Position numbers and translations under genes: made by a program. The notes beneath the pieces are model-generated. The model saw nothing but the letters and a program-made list of their open reading frames with translations, ran no database searches and was not told the origin of the DNA. Shown here piece after piece: positions 1-8,766 of a stretch of 64,000 bases of DNA. The DNA comes from Nocardia mexicana NBRC 108244 (GTDB lineage Bacteria > Actinomycetota > Actinomycetes > Mycobacteriales > Mycobacteriaceae). Location of the stretch: positions 53,143 through 117,142 of the forward strand of contig NZ_BDBV01000073.1 of assembly GCF_001613165.1 (NCBI RefSeq), given 5' to 3'. Position 1 is the stretch's first letter. The number at the start of each line of letters is the position of its first letter.

Positions 1-206
1 CTCAGCTCGTCGGGGACGGAGATCTCGATGCGCACCAGGCCCTGGGCGCGGGCCCGGGCGATGAGCCGGCCCGCGGTGGGACGCGAAACCCCGAGCTTCC
101 CAGCGATTTCCGCCTGCGTCGCGCCCTCGAGGTGGTAGAGCTGCGCGGCGCGCAGGGCGAGCCGGACATCGTCCGGATGCTGCTGCCGGGATGGTTCGGG
201 CGCCAC
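1..206 (-). CDS. SorC/DeoR-type sugar-responsive transcriptional regulator (partial, N-terminus)
   Basis: A reverse-strand frame starts at a GTG (204-206) with a GGAG-type ribosome-binding site at 211-215 and runs off the left edge, leaving about 68 residues. The visible part is an N-terminal helix-turn-helix: TQAEIAGKLGVSRPTAGRL followed by ARAQGLVRIEI, typical of the DNA-binding end of SorC/DeoR-like regulators that carry a C-terminal sugar-binding domain. It faces the mannitol dehydrogenase gene across a short palindrome-rich gap, so it probably controls that gene in response to a polyol or sugar phosphate. The effector domain lies outside the window, so the exact family is inferred from the HTH and the neighbour. 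Confidence 0.75.
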   Translation of the reverse strand, partial: MAPEPSRQQHPDDVRLALRAAQLYHLEGATQAEIAGKLGVSRPTAGRLIARARAQGLVRIEISVPDEL

Positions 207-222
207 GGCACTCCTCGGCGAG

Positions 223-260
223 TGATCATATGCTCACGGTGTGAGCTGTTGCTCAGATCA
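223..260. promoter_or_regulatory. Operator between regulator and mannitol dehydrogenase
   Basis: The gap between the divergent genes holds a perfect inverted repeat GCTCAC-GGT-GTGAGC (232-246). It overlaps a second one, TGAGC-TGTT-GCTCA (242-255), and both are flanked by TGATC (223-227) and GATCA (256-260). Such nested palindromes in a divergent gap are expected for an autoregulating sugar-responsive repressor or activator. Binding is inferred. Confidence 0.5.
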
Positions 261-276
261 CGGTACCATCGTCGGT

Positions 277-1713
277 GTGACGCAGACAACACTTTCGCGA
301 CCCAGCTACGACCGCACCGGATTGGCCACCGGGATCGTGCATTTCGGCGTCGGTGGCTTCCATCGCGCGCACCAGGCCATGTACCTGGACCGGCTGCTGG
401 AACGCGGTGGTTCCCGCGAGTGGGCGATCTGCGGCGTGGGAGTGCTGCCGGGCGACCGGGCGATGCGAGATGTGCTGGTGCTGCAGGACTTCGAGTACAC
501 GCTGTCGGTGGTCCGGCCCGACCGCTGGGAGACCCGGATGATCGGCTCCATCGTCGACTATCTGTACGCCCCCGATGATCCGGAGGCCGTGCTGGAGCGG
601 CTCGCCGATCCGGCGACGCGCATCGTCTCGCTGACCATCACCGAGGGCGGTTACGGCATCGACCCGGGCACCGGCGAATTCGATGCGGGAGATCCGGCGA
701 TCGCCGCGGACCTGGTGCCGGGCGCCCGGCCCGGCACGGTCTTCGGTTTCGTGGTGGAGGGGCTGGCGCGGCGGCGGGCGCGGGGCCTGCCCCCGTTCAC
801 GGTGATGTCGTGCGACAACATCGAGGGCAACGGGACTGTCGCGCGGCGAGCGTTCGGTTCCTTTGCGCGGCTGCGGGATCCGGGCCTGGGGGAGTGGATC
901 GAACGGCACGTCCGGTTCCCGAACTCCATGGTGGATCGGATCACTCCGGCGACATCGGCGGAGGCGTCCATCGAGATCAAGCGGCGCTACGGCGTTCAGG
1001 ATTGGTGGCCGGTGCTGACGGAGCCCTTCACGCAATGGGTGCTGGAGGACTCCTTCGGGCTCGGTCGTCCGGCACTGGAGGAGGTCGGCGTGCAGCTGGT
1101 CGACGACGTGGCGCCGTACGAGTCGATGAAGCTGCGGCTACTCAACGCGAGCCACCAGGCGCTGGCGTACTTCGGTCATCTCTGCGGTTACCGGATGGTC
1201 GACGAGGCGGCGGCGGATCCGCTGTTCGAACGATTCCTGTTGCGCTACATGGTCGATGAGGCCACGCCCACGCTGCGCCCGGTGCCGGGTGTCGACCTCG
1301 GCGACTATCGCCGCACCTTGCTCGAGCGCTTCGCCAACCCGGCGATCGGCGACACCATCGCCCGCCTGTGTGCCGAATCCTCCGACCGGATCCCCAAGTG
1401 GGTGCTGCCGGTGATCCGGGAACAGCTCGCGTCGGGCGGCGAGATTCGTTGTGCGACCGCGATTGTCGCGAGCTGGGCGCGCTACGCGGAGGGCGTCGAC
1501 GAACACGGCGACCCGATCGAGGTCGTGGATCGCCTCCGGGAACGGTTGCAGCCCTTGGCCCACCGCCAGCGCACCGACCCCACCGCCTTCCTCACCGACG
1601 ACATCTTCGGCGACCTGATCGACCATCCCCGCTTCGTCGACACCTACACCGAGATCCTCGAATCCCTGCACGCCAAGGGATCTCGCGCCACCCTCGCTGC
1701 CTTGCTGGAGTAG
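277..1713 (+). CDS. Mannitol 2-dehydrogenase family polyol dehydrogenase
   Basis: A 478-residue NAD(P)-dependent long-chain polyol dehydrogenase (mannitol/fructuronate family) expected to interconvert a hexitol such as mannitol with its ketose. The N-terminus has the nucleotide-binding segment HFGVGGFHRAHQ. The catalytic set seen in bacterial mannitol 2-dehydrogenases is present with correct spacing: Lys285, Asn290 and His293 in KLRLLNASHQ. The GTG at 277 is chosen because an upstream in-frame GTG at 241 would place coding sequence across the palindromic operator; no strong ribosome-binding site decides it. The divergent sugar-type regulator supports polyol catabolism. The exact substrate (mannitol, arabitol or sorbitol) cannot be read from sequence. 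Confidence 0.88.
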   Translation: MTQTTLSRPSYDRTGLATGIVHFGVGGFHRAHQAMYLDRLLERGGSREWAICGVGVLPGDRAMRDVLVLQDFEYTLSVVRPDRWETRMIGSIVDYLYAPDDPEAVLERLADPATRIVSLTITEGGYGIDPGTGEFDAGDPAIAADLVPGARPGTVFGFVVEGLARRRARGLPPFTVMSCDNIEGNGTVARRAFGSFARLRDPGLGEWIERHVRFPNSMVDRITPATSAEASIEIKRRYGVQDWWPVLTEPFTQWVLEDSFGLGRPALEEVGVQLVDDVAPYESMKLRLLNASHQALAYFGHLCGYRMVDEAAADPLFERFLLRYMVDEATPTLRPVPGVDLGDYRRTLLERFANPAIGDTIARLCAESSDRIPKWVLPVIREQLASGGEIRCATAIVASWARYAEGVDEHGDPIEVVDRLRERLQPLAHRQRTDPTAFLTDDIFGDLIDHPRFVDTYTEILESLHAKGSRATLAALLE

Positions 1714-1769
1714 TCACCCAGGAATAGGGGAGGTTGGCGCGTGCCGCGAACGAGAGTTTGCGCGTGCGG

Positions 1770-2084
1770 TCAGTGCAGGAGCTTGAGTCCTGTGACGCCG
1801 CCGACGATCATCGCGAGGAATACGACCTTCAGAGCGGTGACCGGTTCCTCGCCGGTGGCCATGGCGAATACCACGGTGAGCACCGCGCCGATGCCGACCC
1901 AGACCGCGTAGGACGTGCCGACGGGCAGGTCGCGCATCGCATAGGCCAAACCCGCCATGCTCGCGATCAATGCGATGAAGAAGACCACCGACGGGCCCAG
2001 CCGACTGAAACCCTCGGACTTTCCCAGCGCGGTCGCCCACACCGCCTCGAGCACGCCGGAGAACACCAGAACGAGCCACGCCAT
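1770..2084 (-). CDS. sugE: Small multidrug resistance family guanidinium exporter (Gdx/SugE type)
   Basis: A 104-residue four-helix inner-membrane protein of the SMR family. The first helix carries the conserved glutamate in GVLEAVWATALGKSEGF, and WATALGKSEGF is typical of the SugE/Gdx branch rather than the EmrE branch. Gdx proteins exchange guanidinium for protons. The ATG at 2082-2084 is preceded by AGGAGG at the right distance; a longer in-frame start at 2129 is rejected because it lies inside the riboswitch. The guanidine-III riboswitch directly upstream strongly supports guanidinium export. It converges with the mannitol dehydrogenase gene. Confidence 0.9.
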   Translation of the reverse strand: MAWLVLVFSGVLEAVWATALGKSEGFSRLGPSVVFFIALIASMAGLAYAMRDLPVGTSYAVWVGIGAVLTVVFAMATGEEPVTALKVVFLAMIVGGVTGLKLLH

Positions 2085-2099
2085 CACAGCCTCCTGAAA

Positions 2100-2139
2100 G
2101 GCCGTCTTGTCGCACACCGGGTACGGCACCCTCGTCCGG
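2100..2139 (-). promoter_or_regulatory. Guanidine-III (mini-ykkC-III) riboswitch upstream of sugE
   Basis: Read on the reverse strand, this stretch contains CCGGACGAGG, then GCCGTACCCGGT, then ACAAGACGGC in the order and spacing of the class III guanidine riboswitch known from Thermobifida fusca. GCCGT near the middle can pair with ACGGC at the 3' end, and CCGG with CCGG, giving the compact pseudoknot. The 3' end lies about 15 nt before the sugE start and close to its AGGAGG, so guanidine binding would plausibly free the ribosome-binding site. A TTGACA hexamer at 2194-2199 (reverse strand) could be the -35 of the transcript. The match is from memory of the family, not a covariance search. Confidence 0.85.
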
Positions 2140-2269
2140 AAGCCCCCTTGCCGGGCTCACCTCCAAGCTGTCACACCCGGTACAACCCGGCAATGTCAAC
2201 TCCGTCACCACACCCGAGCAATCTGTCGGCATCCCCACCCAGCCCGGACGGTGCGCGGAGAATGGCGGG

Positions 2270-2779
2270 ATGGCCGAGATCGTGTTGGTGCGGGGCGACA
2301 TCACCGAGCAGGACGTGGACGCTGTCGTGAACGCGGCGAACTCGACACTGCTCGGGGGAGGCGGCGTGGACGGGGCGATCCATCGGAGGGGCGGCCCCGC
2401 GATCCTGGCCGCATGCCGGGAGCTGCGCGCGTCGACGTACAGCGAGGGCTTGCCGACCGGCCGAGCCGTGGCGACCACGGGCGGGCACCTGCCCGCACGC
2501 TGGGTGATCCACACCGTCGGCCCGGTGTGGGCGAAGCGCGAGGACCGGTCGGACCTGCTGGCGTCCTGCTATCGCGAATCCCTGCGCGTGGCCGACGAGC
2601 TGGATGCCGCGACGGTCGCCTTCCCCGCGATATCCACCGGCATCTACGGCTGGCCGATCGACGACGGCGCCCGGATCGCCATCGAGACCGTGCGCGAGGC
2701 CGACACCGCCGTCACCGAGGCCCGGTTCGTGCTGTTCTCCGCGGACGCCTATGACGCCTTCGCCGCCCACCTGCGCTGA
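2270..2779 (+). CDS. Macrodomain protein, O-acetyl-ADP-ribose deacetylase-like
   Basis: A 169-residue single macrodomain. It starts IVLVRGDITEQDVDAVVNAAN, here cut to its key parts: GDIT (adenine-contacting Asp) and VVNAANSTLLGGGGVDGAI, the ADP-ribose-binding loop with the catalytic Asn and Asp. A second phosphate loop follows near residue 119 (FPAISTGIYGWP). This is the YmdB/MacroD-type arrangement, which hydrolyses O-acetyl-ADP-ribose or removes mono-ADP-ribose from acidic residues. It stands alone between sugE (divergent) and a thioesterase gene; no ADP-ribosyltransferase partner is seen nearby. The start is the first ATG after a purine-rich stretch. Confidence 0.88.
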   Translation: MAEIVLVRGDITEQDVDAVVNAANSTLLGGGGVDGAIHRRGGPAILAACRELRASTYSEGLPTGRAVATTGGHLPARWVIHTVGPVWAKREDRSDLLASCYRESLRVADELDAATVAFPAISTGIYGWPIDDGARIAIETVREADTAVTEARFVLFSADAYDAFAAHLR

Positions 2780-2815
2780 TCGAGACTTGTCGGTGCCGTC
2801 TGCCAGGGTGGTGGC

Positions 2816-3265
2816 GTGGCGAACTCGTACGAACCGTTCTCGATCCGCGTCGACGTCCGCATCGGCGACGTCGACCCGCAACTACACGTCACAGGCCCGG
2901 CCTACCAGCACTACGCCGATCATGCGCGCTTCGAATGCGTGCAGGCCGCGGGTATCTCGGTCGAGGAACTGCTGCGCGACGGCCTGGGGCCGGTGAATCT
3001 CGAAACCACCATCCGCTACCACCGCGAACTGCGCGCGGGCGACTGCGCCGAGGTCACCTGCGCGTGGACCTGGTCCGACGGCAAGACCTACCGCGTCGAA
3101 CACGCCCTCACCCGCAGCGACGGCGAACTCTCCGCCACGGTGAGTCACGTCAGCGGCCTGCTCGACCTGAACACCCGCAAGCTCGTCCCCAACCCCGCCG
3201 AGGAGTGGGCCCGCCGCGCGGCCGATCCGACGCTGCTCGGTCTACCTGCGTGGATGCAGGTCTGA
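2816..3265 (+). CDS. Hotdog-fold acyl-CoA thioesterase (4HBT-like)
   Basis: A 149-residue protein with the single hotdog fold of 4-hydroxybenzoyl-CoA-thioesterase-like enzymes. Near the N-terminus it reads RIGDVDPQLHVTGPAYQHYADHARFE, quoted here as RIGDVDPQLHV and YQHYADHARFE, corresponding to the usual catalytic Asp helix. The central strand region TTIRYHRELRAGD is also typical. The start is a GTG 36 bp after the macrodomain gene. The substrate is unknown; such proteins hydrolyse acyl-CoA esters in the cytoplasm. The same-strand placement ahead of ruvC is probably positional only, since ruvC has its own LexA-controlled promoter. Confidence 0.8.
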   Translation: MANSYEPFSIRVDVRIGDVDPQLHVTGPAYQHYADHARFECVQAAGISVEELLRDGLGPVNLETTIRYHRELRAGDCAEVTCAWTWSDGKTYRVEHALTRSDGELSATVSHVSGLLDLNTRKLVPNPAEEWARRAADPTLLGLPAWMQV

Positions 3266-3399
3266 GCGGGCGCCCGCGCCGGACACGCGGTGCTCTCGGG
3301 CGGCGAAGCGTGCGTCCGGTGCGCTCGACGCCCCTGCGCCGATGACGCCCGTTCGGGTCCGTGTCGGTCGCCTGTCACCGGCACACCCTCCGTTAGACT

Positions 3400-3415
3400 T
3401 CGAACAACTGTTCGC
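3400..3415 (+). promoter_or_regulatory. LexA (SOS) box upstream of ruvC
   Basis: TCGAAC-AACT-GTTCGC matches the mycobacterial LexA operator TCGAAC-N4-GTTCGA at 11 of 12 arm positions. It sits 21 bp before the ruvC start and directly after a TAGACT hexamer (3394-3399) that could serve as the -10. LexA repression and DNA-damage induction of ruvCAB is known in mycobacteria; here it is inferred from the site. Confidence 0.85.
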
Positions 3416-3436
3416 GGATGTGGAGGGGTGCTTTTC

Positions 3437-4006
3437 GTGCGGGTGATGGGCGTCGACCCCGGGCTCACCCGGTGCGGTCTGAGCATCGTCGAGGGCGGGC
3501 TCGGGCGGCAGGTCACGGCACTGGATGTGGACGTGGTCCGCACCCCCGCGGATATGGATCTCGCCGAGCGGCTCATGCACGTCGCCGACGCGGCCGAACA
3601 CTGGATGGATACGCACAAGCCGGTCGCGGTCGCGATCGAGCGGGTGTTCTCCCAGCACAACGTGCGCACCGCGATGGGTACCGCGCAGGCCGGCGGGGTG
3701 ATCGCGCTGGCCGCCGCGCGCCGCGGCATCCCGGTAGCCTTCCACACGCCGAGCCAGGTGAAGGCCGCCGTCACCGGAAACGGGTCCGCGGACAAGGCTC
3801 AGGTGACGGCGATGGTGACCCGGATCCTAGGCTTGCAGACGGCGCCGAAACCGGCCGATGCCGCGGACGCGCTGGCGCTGGCGATCTGTCACTGCTGGCG
3901 GGCACCGATGCTGGACCGGATGGCGAAGGCGGAGGCCCTGGCGGCGCAGGCGCAGCGCAAGTACGCGGAAAAGCTTGCCCAGCAACGAAAGGCGGTAACC
4001 CGGTGA
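3437..4006 (+). CDS. ruvC: Crossover junction endodeoxyribonuclease RuvC
   Basis: A 189-residue Holliday-junction resolvase of the RNase H-like fold. The N-terminus RVMGVDPGLTRCGLS carries the first catalytic Asp (residue 7); AIERVF supplies a catalytic Glu and the C-terminal PADAADALALAICH the last acidic residues. The GTG at 3437 is preceded by GGAGGGG and gives the family's usual length; upstream codons in the same frame would run through the LexA box. It overlaps ruvA by GTGA and heads the ruvCAB operon. RuvC cleaves the junctions that RuvAB branch-migrates. Confidence 0.97.
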   Translation: MRVMGVDPGLTRCGLSIVEGGLGRQVTALDVDVVRTPADMDLAERLMHVADAAEHWMDTHKPVAVAIERVFSQHNVRTAMGTAQAGGVIALAAARRGIPVAFHTPSQVKAAVTGNGSADKAQVTAMVTRILGLQTAPKPADAADALALAICHCWRAPMLDRMAKAEALAAQAQRKYAEKLAQQRKAVTR

Positions 4007-4608
4007 TCGCGTCCGTGCGTGGCGAGGTGCTCGAGATCGGCCTCGACCATGTGGTGCTCGAGGCCGCGGGCGTCGGGTACCGCCTCAACGCCACACCCGC
4101 CACGCTGTCGGCCCTCACCCGCGGCGACGAGGCTCGGCTGTACACGGCGATGATCGTCCGCGAGGACTCGATGACGCTGTACGGCTTCGGCGACACCGAG
4201 GCCCGCGAGCTGTTCGGCCTGCTGCAGACCGTCTCCGGCGTCGGACCCCGACTGGCCATGGCGGTGCTGGCGGTGCTGGAGCCCGAGGCGCTGCGCAAGG
4301 CGCTCGCCGAGAGCAATGTCGCGGCGCTCACCCGGGTGCCCGGCATCGGCAAGCGCGGCGCCGAGCGCATGGTGGTGGAGCTGCGGGACAAGGTGAATCT
4401 CGTTCCGGTGCAGTCGGGTCCGCCCGGCGCCGGGCCCGCCCCGGTCGTCACCCCCGTGCGCGATCAGGTGGTGGAGGCGCTCACCGGGCTCGGATTCGCG
4501 GCCAAGCAGGCGGAATCGGCGGTCGACGGCGTGCTCGCCGACCAGCCCGACCTGGACACGTCCAAGGCGCTGCGCGCGGCCCTCGGCGTGCTCGGTAAGA
4601 ACAAGTAG
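4003..4608 (+). CDS. ruvA: Holliday junction branch migration protein RuvA
   Basis: A 201-residue protein beginning MIASVRGEVLEIG. The N-terminal OB domain is followed by tandem helix-hairpin-helix motifs, GVGPRLAMAVLAVL and GIGKRGAERMVVELRDK, which grip the junction arms. A Pro/Gly-rich linker (about residues 136-150) leads to the C-terminal three-helix domain that contacts RuvB (QVVEALTGLGF). The start codon overlaps the ruvC stop (GTGA), indicating coupled translation; ruvB follows after 8 bp. Confidence 0.97.
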   Translation: MIASVRGEVLEIGLDHVVLEAAGVGYRLNATPATLSALTRGDEARLYTAMIVREDSMTLYGFGDTEARELFGLLQTVSGVGPRLAMAVLAVLEPEALRKALAESNVAALTRVPGIGKRGAERMVVELRDKVNLVPVQSGPPGAGPAPVVTPVRDQVVEALTGLGFAAKQAESAVDGVLADQPDLDTSKALRAALGVLGKNK

Positions 4609-4616
4609 GGCGGCCC

Positions 4617-5702
<1,086 letters not shown>

Positions 5703-5710
5703 GCGACGCC

Positions 5711-6193
5711 TCAGCTTCTGACGGACTTGTAGCCCGGGTGCACCCCCGGCGTCAGGCCCTGTTCCTCGGCGATCCGATCGAGTAGCGCGAACAGTTGGTC
5801 GCGCTCATCGGAGGACAGACCGCGGCACAGGCGGTCGTCGTTCTGCCGTGCCGCCCCGGCCAACTGGCCCAGTTTGGCCCGGCCCGCATCGGTCAGGTGC
5901 AGCGCGTGCAGGCGGCGGTCATCGGGGTTGCGGCGCCGCTCGATCAGCCCGCGCTCCTCGAGCTCGTCGGCGAACGGCACGAAGCGGCTCGGCGGCATGC
6001 GGAGTTCGTCGGCGATCTCGCGCTGACTGCGTCCGGGCCGGGTGGCGAGCAGCCGGAGCACGCCCGCCTGGGGCGGTGTGAGGTCGAGGTCTTCGATACC
6101 GGCCGCGAAACTCGCCGCCGCATGCGTGCCGAGCTGTGCCAGCAGGAATCCGACGCCGATCCGCGGTGTCTCCGGCTCGTCCTTCGTGCCCAT
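5711..6193 (-). CDS. MarR-family transcriptional regulator
   Basis: A 160-residue winged-helix repressor. The dimer helices flank a wHTH at about residues 55-115: QREIADELRMPPSRFVPFADEL (recognition region, given as RMPPSRFVPFADEL) followed by the wing RRRNPDDRRLHALHLTDAGR, whose DDRR signature is typical of MarR. It diverges from a membrane protein/SDR gene pair; two palindromes in the shared gap are likely operators, so the protein probably represses both itself and that pair. The ligand is unknown; MarR proteins often respond to phenolic compounds. Confidence 0.88.
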   Translation of the reverse strand: MGTKDEPETPRIGVGFLLAQLGTHAAASFAAGIEDLDLTPPQAGVLRLLATRPGRSQREIADELRMPPSRFVPFADELEERGLIERRRNPDDRRLHALHLTDAGRAKLGQLAGAARQNDDRLCRGLSSDERDQLFALLDRIAEEQGLTPGVHPGYKSVRS

Positions 6194-6206
6194 GCGTGCA
6201 TGGTAG

Positions 6207-6248
6207 ACGATTCAAAATCGTAGACCATTGACAATCGTTCCAAATTGT
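6207..6248. promoter_or_regulatory. MarR-type operators in divergent gap
   Basis: Two inverted repeats lie between the MarR gene and the membrane protein gene: a perfect ACGATT-CAA-AATCGT (6207-6221) and ACAAT-N8-ATTGT (6231-6248). This AT-rich island (5'-ATTGACAATCG in the middle) contrasts with the surrounding GC-rich DNA and probably also holds both promoters. Confidence 0.6.
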
Positions 6249-6291
6249 AATCATTATGGTGAGGCACGATCCGCTTCGGAAGGACCTAGCC

Positions 6292-6930
6292 ATGACCGCC
6301 GCCACGACCACTCGGGCCACTCCCGCCGTCCTCGCCCCGACCCTCGCCTTCGCCGCGTTCACCGTTGCCTACGCCGCCGTGAATTCCGGTGTGCCCCACC
6401 CGGATGCCTCCGCTTCCGAGGTCCTGGCCTACGACACCACCCACTCGGGTTCGCTCGAACTGGGTGCGATGTTGATGCTGTGCTCGGCTCCGGTGCTGGC
6501 CGTGACCGCGATATTCGCTCTCCGGCTGCTCCGCGGCCGGAGGGCGGAGGTGCCGGATGTCGCGGTCGCGGGCGGGCTGCTCGGCGCCGGTGCGCTCACC
6601 GCGAGTGCCGTATTCGCCTGGGTTGCAGCACAATTGAAAGACGGCGCGTCGCCCGAGCTGGCCCGCGCGGTCGCGGATATGAGCTTCGTGACCGGTGGTC
6701 CCGCCTACGCGGTGGGGTTCGGACTGCTCGCTGCGGGAATCGCCGTGCCCGCCCTGCTGGGCGGACTACTCCCGCGCTCGCTGGCCTGGATCGGGGTGGT
6801 CATCGCGATCGCCGGTGCGGTGTCGACGATCGGCCTGCTGGTCCCGGGGCTGCTGATCCTGCTCCCGCTCGTGCGATTCGGCGGACTGCTGTGGCTGGTC
6901 GCCACCGCGATCGTGTTGTCCCGCCGCTGA
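6292..6930 (+). CDS. Unknown polytopic membrane protein
   Basis: A 212-residue hydrophobic protein with about six predicted membrane segments (around residues 12-32, 55-75, 90-112, 125-150, 155-180 and 185-208). The ATG at 6292 follows GGAAGGACC; a GTG 36 bp upstream is in frame but lacks a ribosome-binding site and would enter the operator region. I do not recognise a functional motif. It is followed 31 bp later by an SDR gene on the same strand, and both are probably under the divergent MarR regulator. It could be an integral membrane partner for that oxidoreductase or an independent stress protein. Confidence 0.75.
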   Translation: MTAATTTRATPAVLAPTLAFAAFTVAYAAVNSGVPHPDASASEVLAYDTTHSGSLELGAMLMLCSAPVLAVTAIFALRLLRGRRAEVPDVAVAGGLLGAGALTASAVFAWVAAQLKDGASPELARAVADMSFVTGGPAYAVGFGLLAAGIAVPALLGGLLPRSLAWIGVVIAIAGAVSTIGLLVPGLLILLPLVRFGGLLWLVATAIVLSRR

Positions 6931-6961
6931 ATTCCGCCGCATCGATTCGAAAGGCACACCC

Positions 6962-7726
6962 ATGCTCAGCATCTATTCCGACCTGCCCGGCAAGGTCGCG
7001 GTCGTCACCGGAGGCTCGCGCGGTATCGGCGCGGAGACCGCGCGGATGCTCGCCGCCCAGGGCGTGCGGGTCTGCGTCGTCGGCCGCGATCCGGATGCCC
7101 TGGACGCCGTGGCCGCCGGTATTGCCGAGAGCGGTGGCACGGCTCTCGGTGTGGTCGCCGACGTCACCGACGCCGCGGCGCTCGCCCGGGTTGCTACCCG
7201 AGCCGAGGACGAGCTGGGCCCGATCGACATCCTCTGCGCGTTCGCGGGCGGCCAGGGCGCGCCGATCCCGTCGACCCAGCTGACCGAGGCGCGCTGGCGG
7301 CAGGTGCTCGACTCCGACCTGACCTCGGCGTTCCTGACCGTGCAGGCCTTCCTGCCCGGGATGGTCGCGCGCGGTCGCGGCAGCATCATCGGGATGTCGT
7401 CGGCGGCCGGTCGACAGCCCAGCCGGGCCAACCTGGCCTACGGCGTCGCCAATGCCGGGCTGGTCATGCTCGCCCGCCACCTCGCCACCGAATTCGGCCC
7501 CGACGGGGTTCGCGTCAACACCATCGCCCCGACGTCGATCCGTACCGAGAAGGTCGCCGGGAATATGCCCGAGGAGATGCAGCGCCGGGTTGCCGCCATG
7601 CATCCCCTTCGGCGCCTGGGCACCACCGCCGATGTCGCGGAGACCGCACTGTTCCTGGCGTCGGATGCCTCGTCCTACCTCACCGGCCTCACCCTCGACG
7701 TCGCCGGTGGGCGCATCACCAACTGA
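6962..7726 (+). CDS. Short-chain dehydrogenase/reductase family protein with altered active site
   Basis: A 254-residue classical-SDR Rossmann protein. The cofactor loop TGGSRGIGAET (about residues 16-26) and the catalytic Ser in GMSSAAG are present. The Tyr also is (LAYGVANAG), but the lysine of the YxxxK motif is replaced by Asn (codon AAT at 7450-7452), which would weaken cofactor binding and proton relay. The C-terminal ALFLASDASSYLTG and DVAGG are standard. RBS CGAAAGG precedes the ATG. It could still be an active divergent reductase, or a binding/regulatory SDR. Probably co-transcribed with the preceding membrane protein under MarR control. Confidence 0.85.
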   Translation: MLSIYSDLPGKVAVVTGGSRGIGAETARMLAAQGVRVCVVGRDPDALDAVAAGIAESGGTALGVVADVTDAAALARVATRAEDELGPIDILCAFAGGQGAPIPSTQLTEARWRQVLDSDLTSAFLTVQAFLPGMVARGRGSIIGMSSAAGRQPSRANLAYGVANAGLVMLARHLATEFGPDGVRVNTIAPTSIRTEKVAGNMPEEMQRRVAAMHPLRRLGTTADVAETALFLASDASSYLTGLTLDVAGGRITN

Positions 7727-7737
7727 TCCGCGGGCCC

Positions 7738-8694
7738 TCAGAGTTTGCGGACGCTGGAGTAGATCTGGCGAGCCAGGTCCGGGGTGACCTCGCCGGGGAC
7801 GCCGCGGTCGGCGGCGATCGTCAGGACCAGCATCGGGTTCTGCGGGCCGGGGAAGGCGAAGGTGTAGACGGTGAATTTGCTTGTGGTGCAGGCGGAATCC
7901 TCGGGCTTCCAGGTGCCCGAGGTCTCGGTCAGCTGACCGGCGATCCCGGTTCCGGTGGTCAGCGGCGTCGGTGCCGCGGTGGTGGCGTCGGTCGGGCTGT
8001 TGAAGCCGTACTCGGCGGCCTTCTTACCGACATCGGTGGCGGCCGCCGCCGGATCGGGCACGTCGGAGCGGCTGACGAAGGAGGTCGTCCGGTTGGAGGA
8101 CGCGCAGTAGTCCTCGCCGTCGACGGTCGAGCCGGTGCCGGAGATCCGGTTGCCCTTGTCGTCCTCGAAGCCGCGAATCATGGTCTCGGTGTCGACCTTC
8201 CAGCCCGCGGGCACGTCGTAGGCGATCCCGCGGGCGGGTACCGCGACACCCTGGAAGCCGGGGATGACCGCCGTGGTCGTCGAACTGCGCCGGGCGGAGG
8301 TGGGCGGCGCCGGCGTGGCGGTCGTCGGCCGCGGCGCGCTGGTCGTCCGGGCGGTCGAAGTGGCTGCGGCGGAAGGCTTGTCGTCCCGGGAGGACTTGCT
8401 CACGAGGACGAGACCGCCCGCCACGGCCAGCACCACCACGACCATGCCGACGACGAGCGCGACGATCAGCCCGGTATTGCGGCGCGGCGGCGGCGCCCCG
8501 TACGGCATCGGCTGGTAGTTCCCCGGATACGGCTGTTGCGATTCCAGCGCCGGGTACTCGTAGGCCTGCGGGGCGTCGAGCGGCGGATACTCGTACGGCT
8601 GCTGCTGGTATCCGGGAGCCGGGGAGGGGTGTGGCTGTCCGGTCGGCTCGTATCCCGGAGCCGGTCGTTCCCACCACTGCCGATCGTCTGTCAT
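7738..8694 (-). CDS. Membrane-anchored protein with Pro/Tyr-rich cytoplasmic N-terminus
   Basis: A 318-residue protein. Residues 1-75 are rich in Pro, Tyr and Gln with repeated PxxYEYP-like units (YEYPPLDAPQAYEYPALES). A single membrane segment follows (LIVALVVGMVVVVLAVAGG, about 76-98), then a Ser/Thr/Pro/Ala linker and an extracellular domain of about 180 residues (VPARGIAYDVPAGWKV onward, with three Cys). This architecture is common among Nocardia and Mycobacterium lipoprotein-like proteins of unknown function. The ATG at 8694 is preferred over an upstream in-frame start because the extra N-terminus is unlike a protein. The DivIVA-repeat gene lies upstream on the same strand. Confidence 0.75.
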   Translation of the reverse strand: MTDDRQWWERPAPGYEPTGQPHPSPAPGYQQQPYEYPPLDAPQAYEYPALESQQPYPGNYQPMPYGAPPPRRNTGLIVALVVGMVVVVLAVAGGLVLVSKSSRDDKPSAAATSTARTTSAPRPTTATPAPPTSARRSSTTTAVIPGFQGVAVPARGIAYDVPAGWKVDTETMIRGFEDDKGNRISGTGSTVDGEDYCASSNRTTSFVSRSDVPDPAAAATDVGKKAAEYGFNSPTDATTAAPTPLTTGTGIAGQLTETSGTWKPEDSACTTSKFTVYTFAFPGPQNPMLVLTIAADRGVPGEVTPDLARQIYSSVRKL

Positions 8695-8766
8695 ATCCTC
8701 TGTCCCCTCGCGCGGGCCGCCACCACGATCGGCCCGTGGTTTCACACACGCGTGGGTCATCGTATG

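Noticed and set aside
2270..2779. A macrodomain antitoxin of a DarTG-like pair
   Set aside because: No adjacent DarT-type ADP-ribosyltransferase gene exists; the neighbours are an exporter and a thioesterase.
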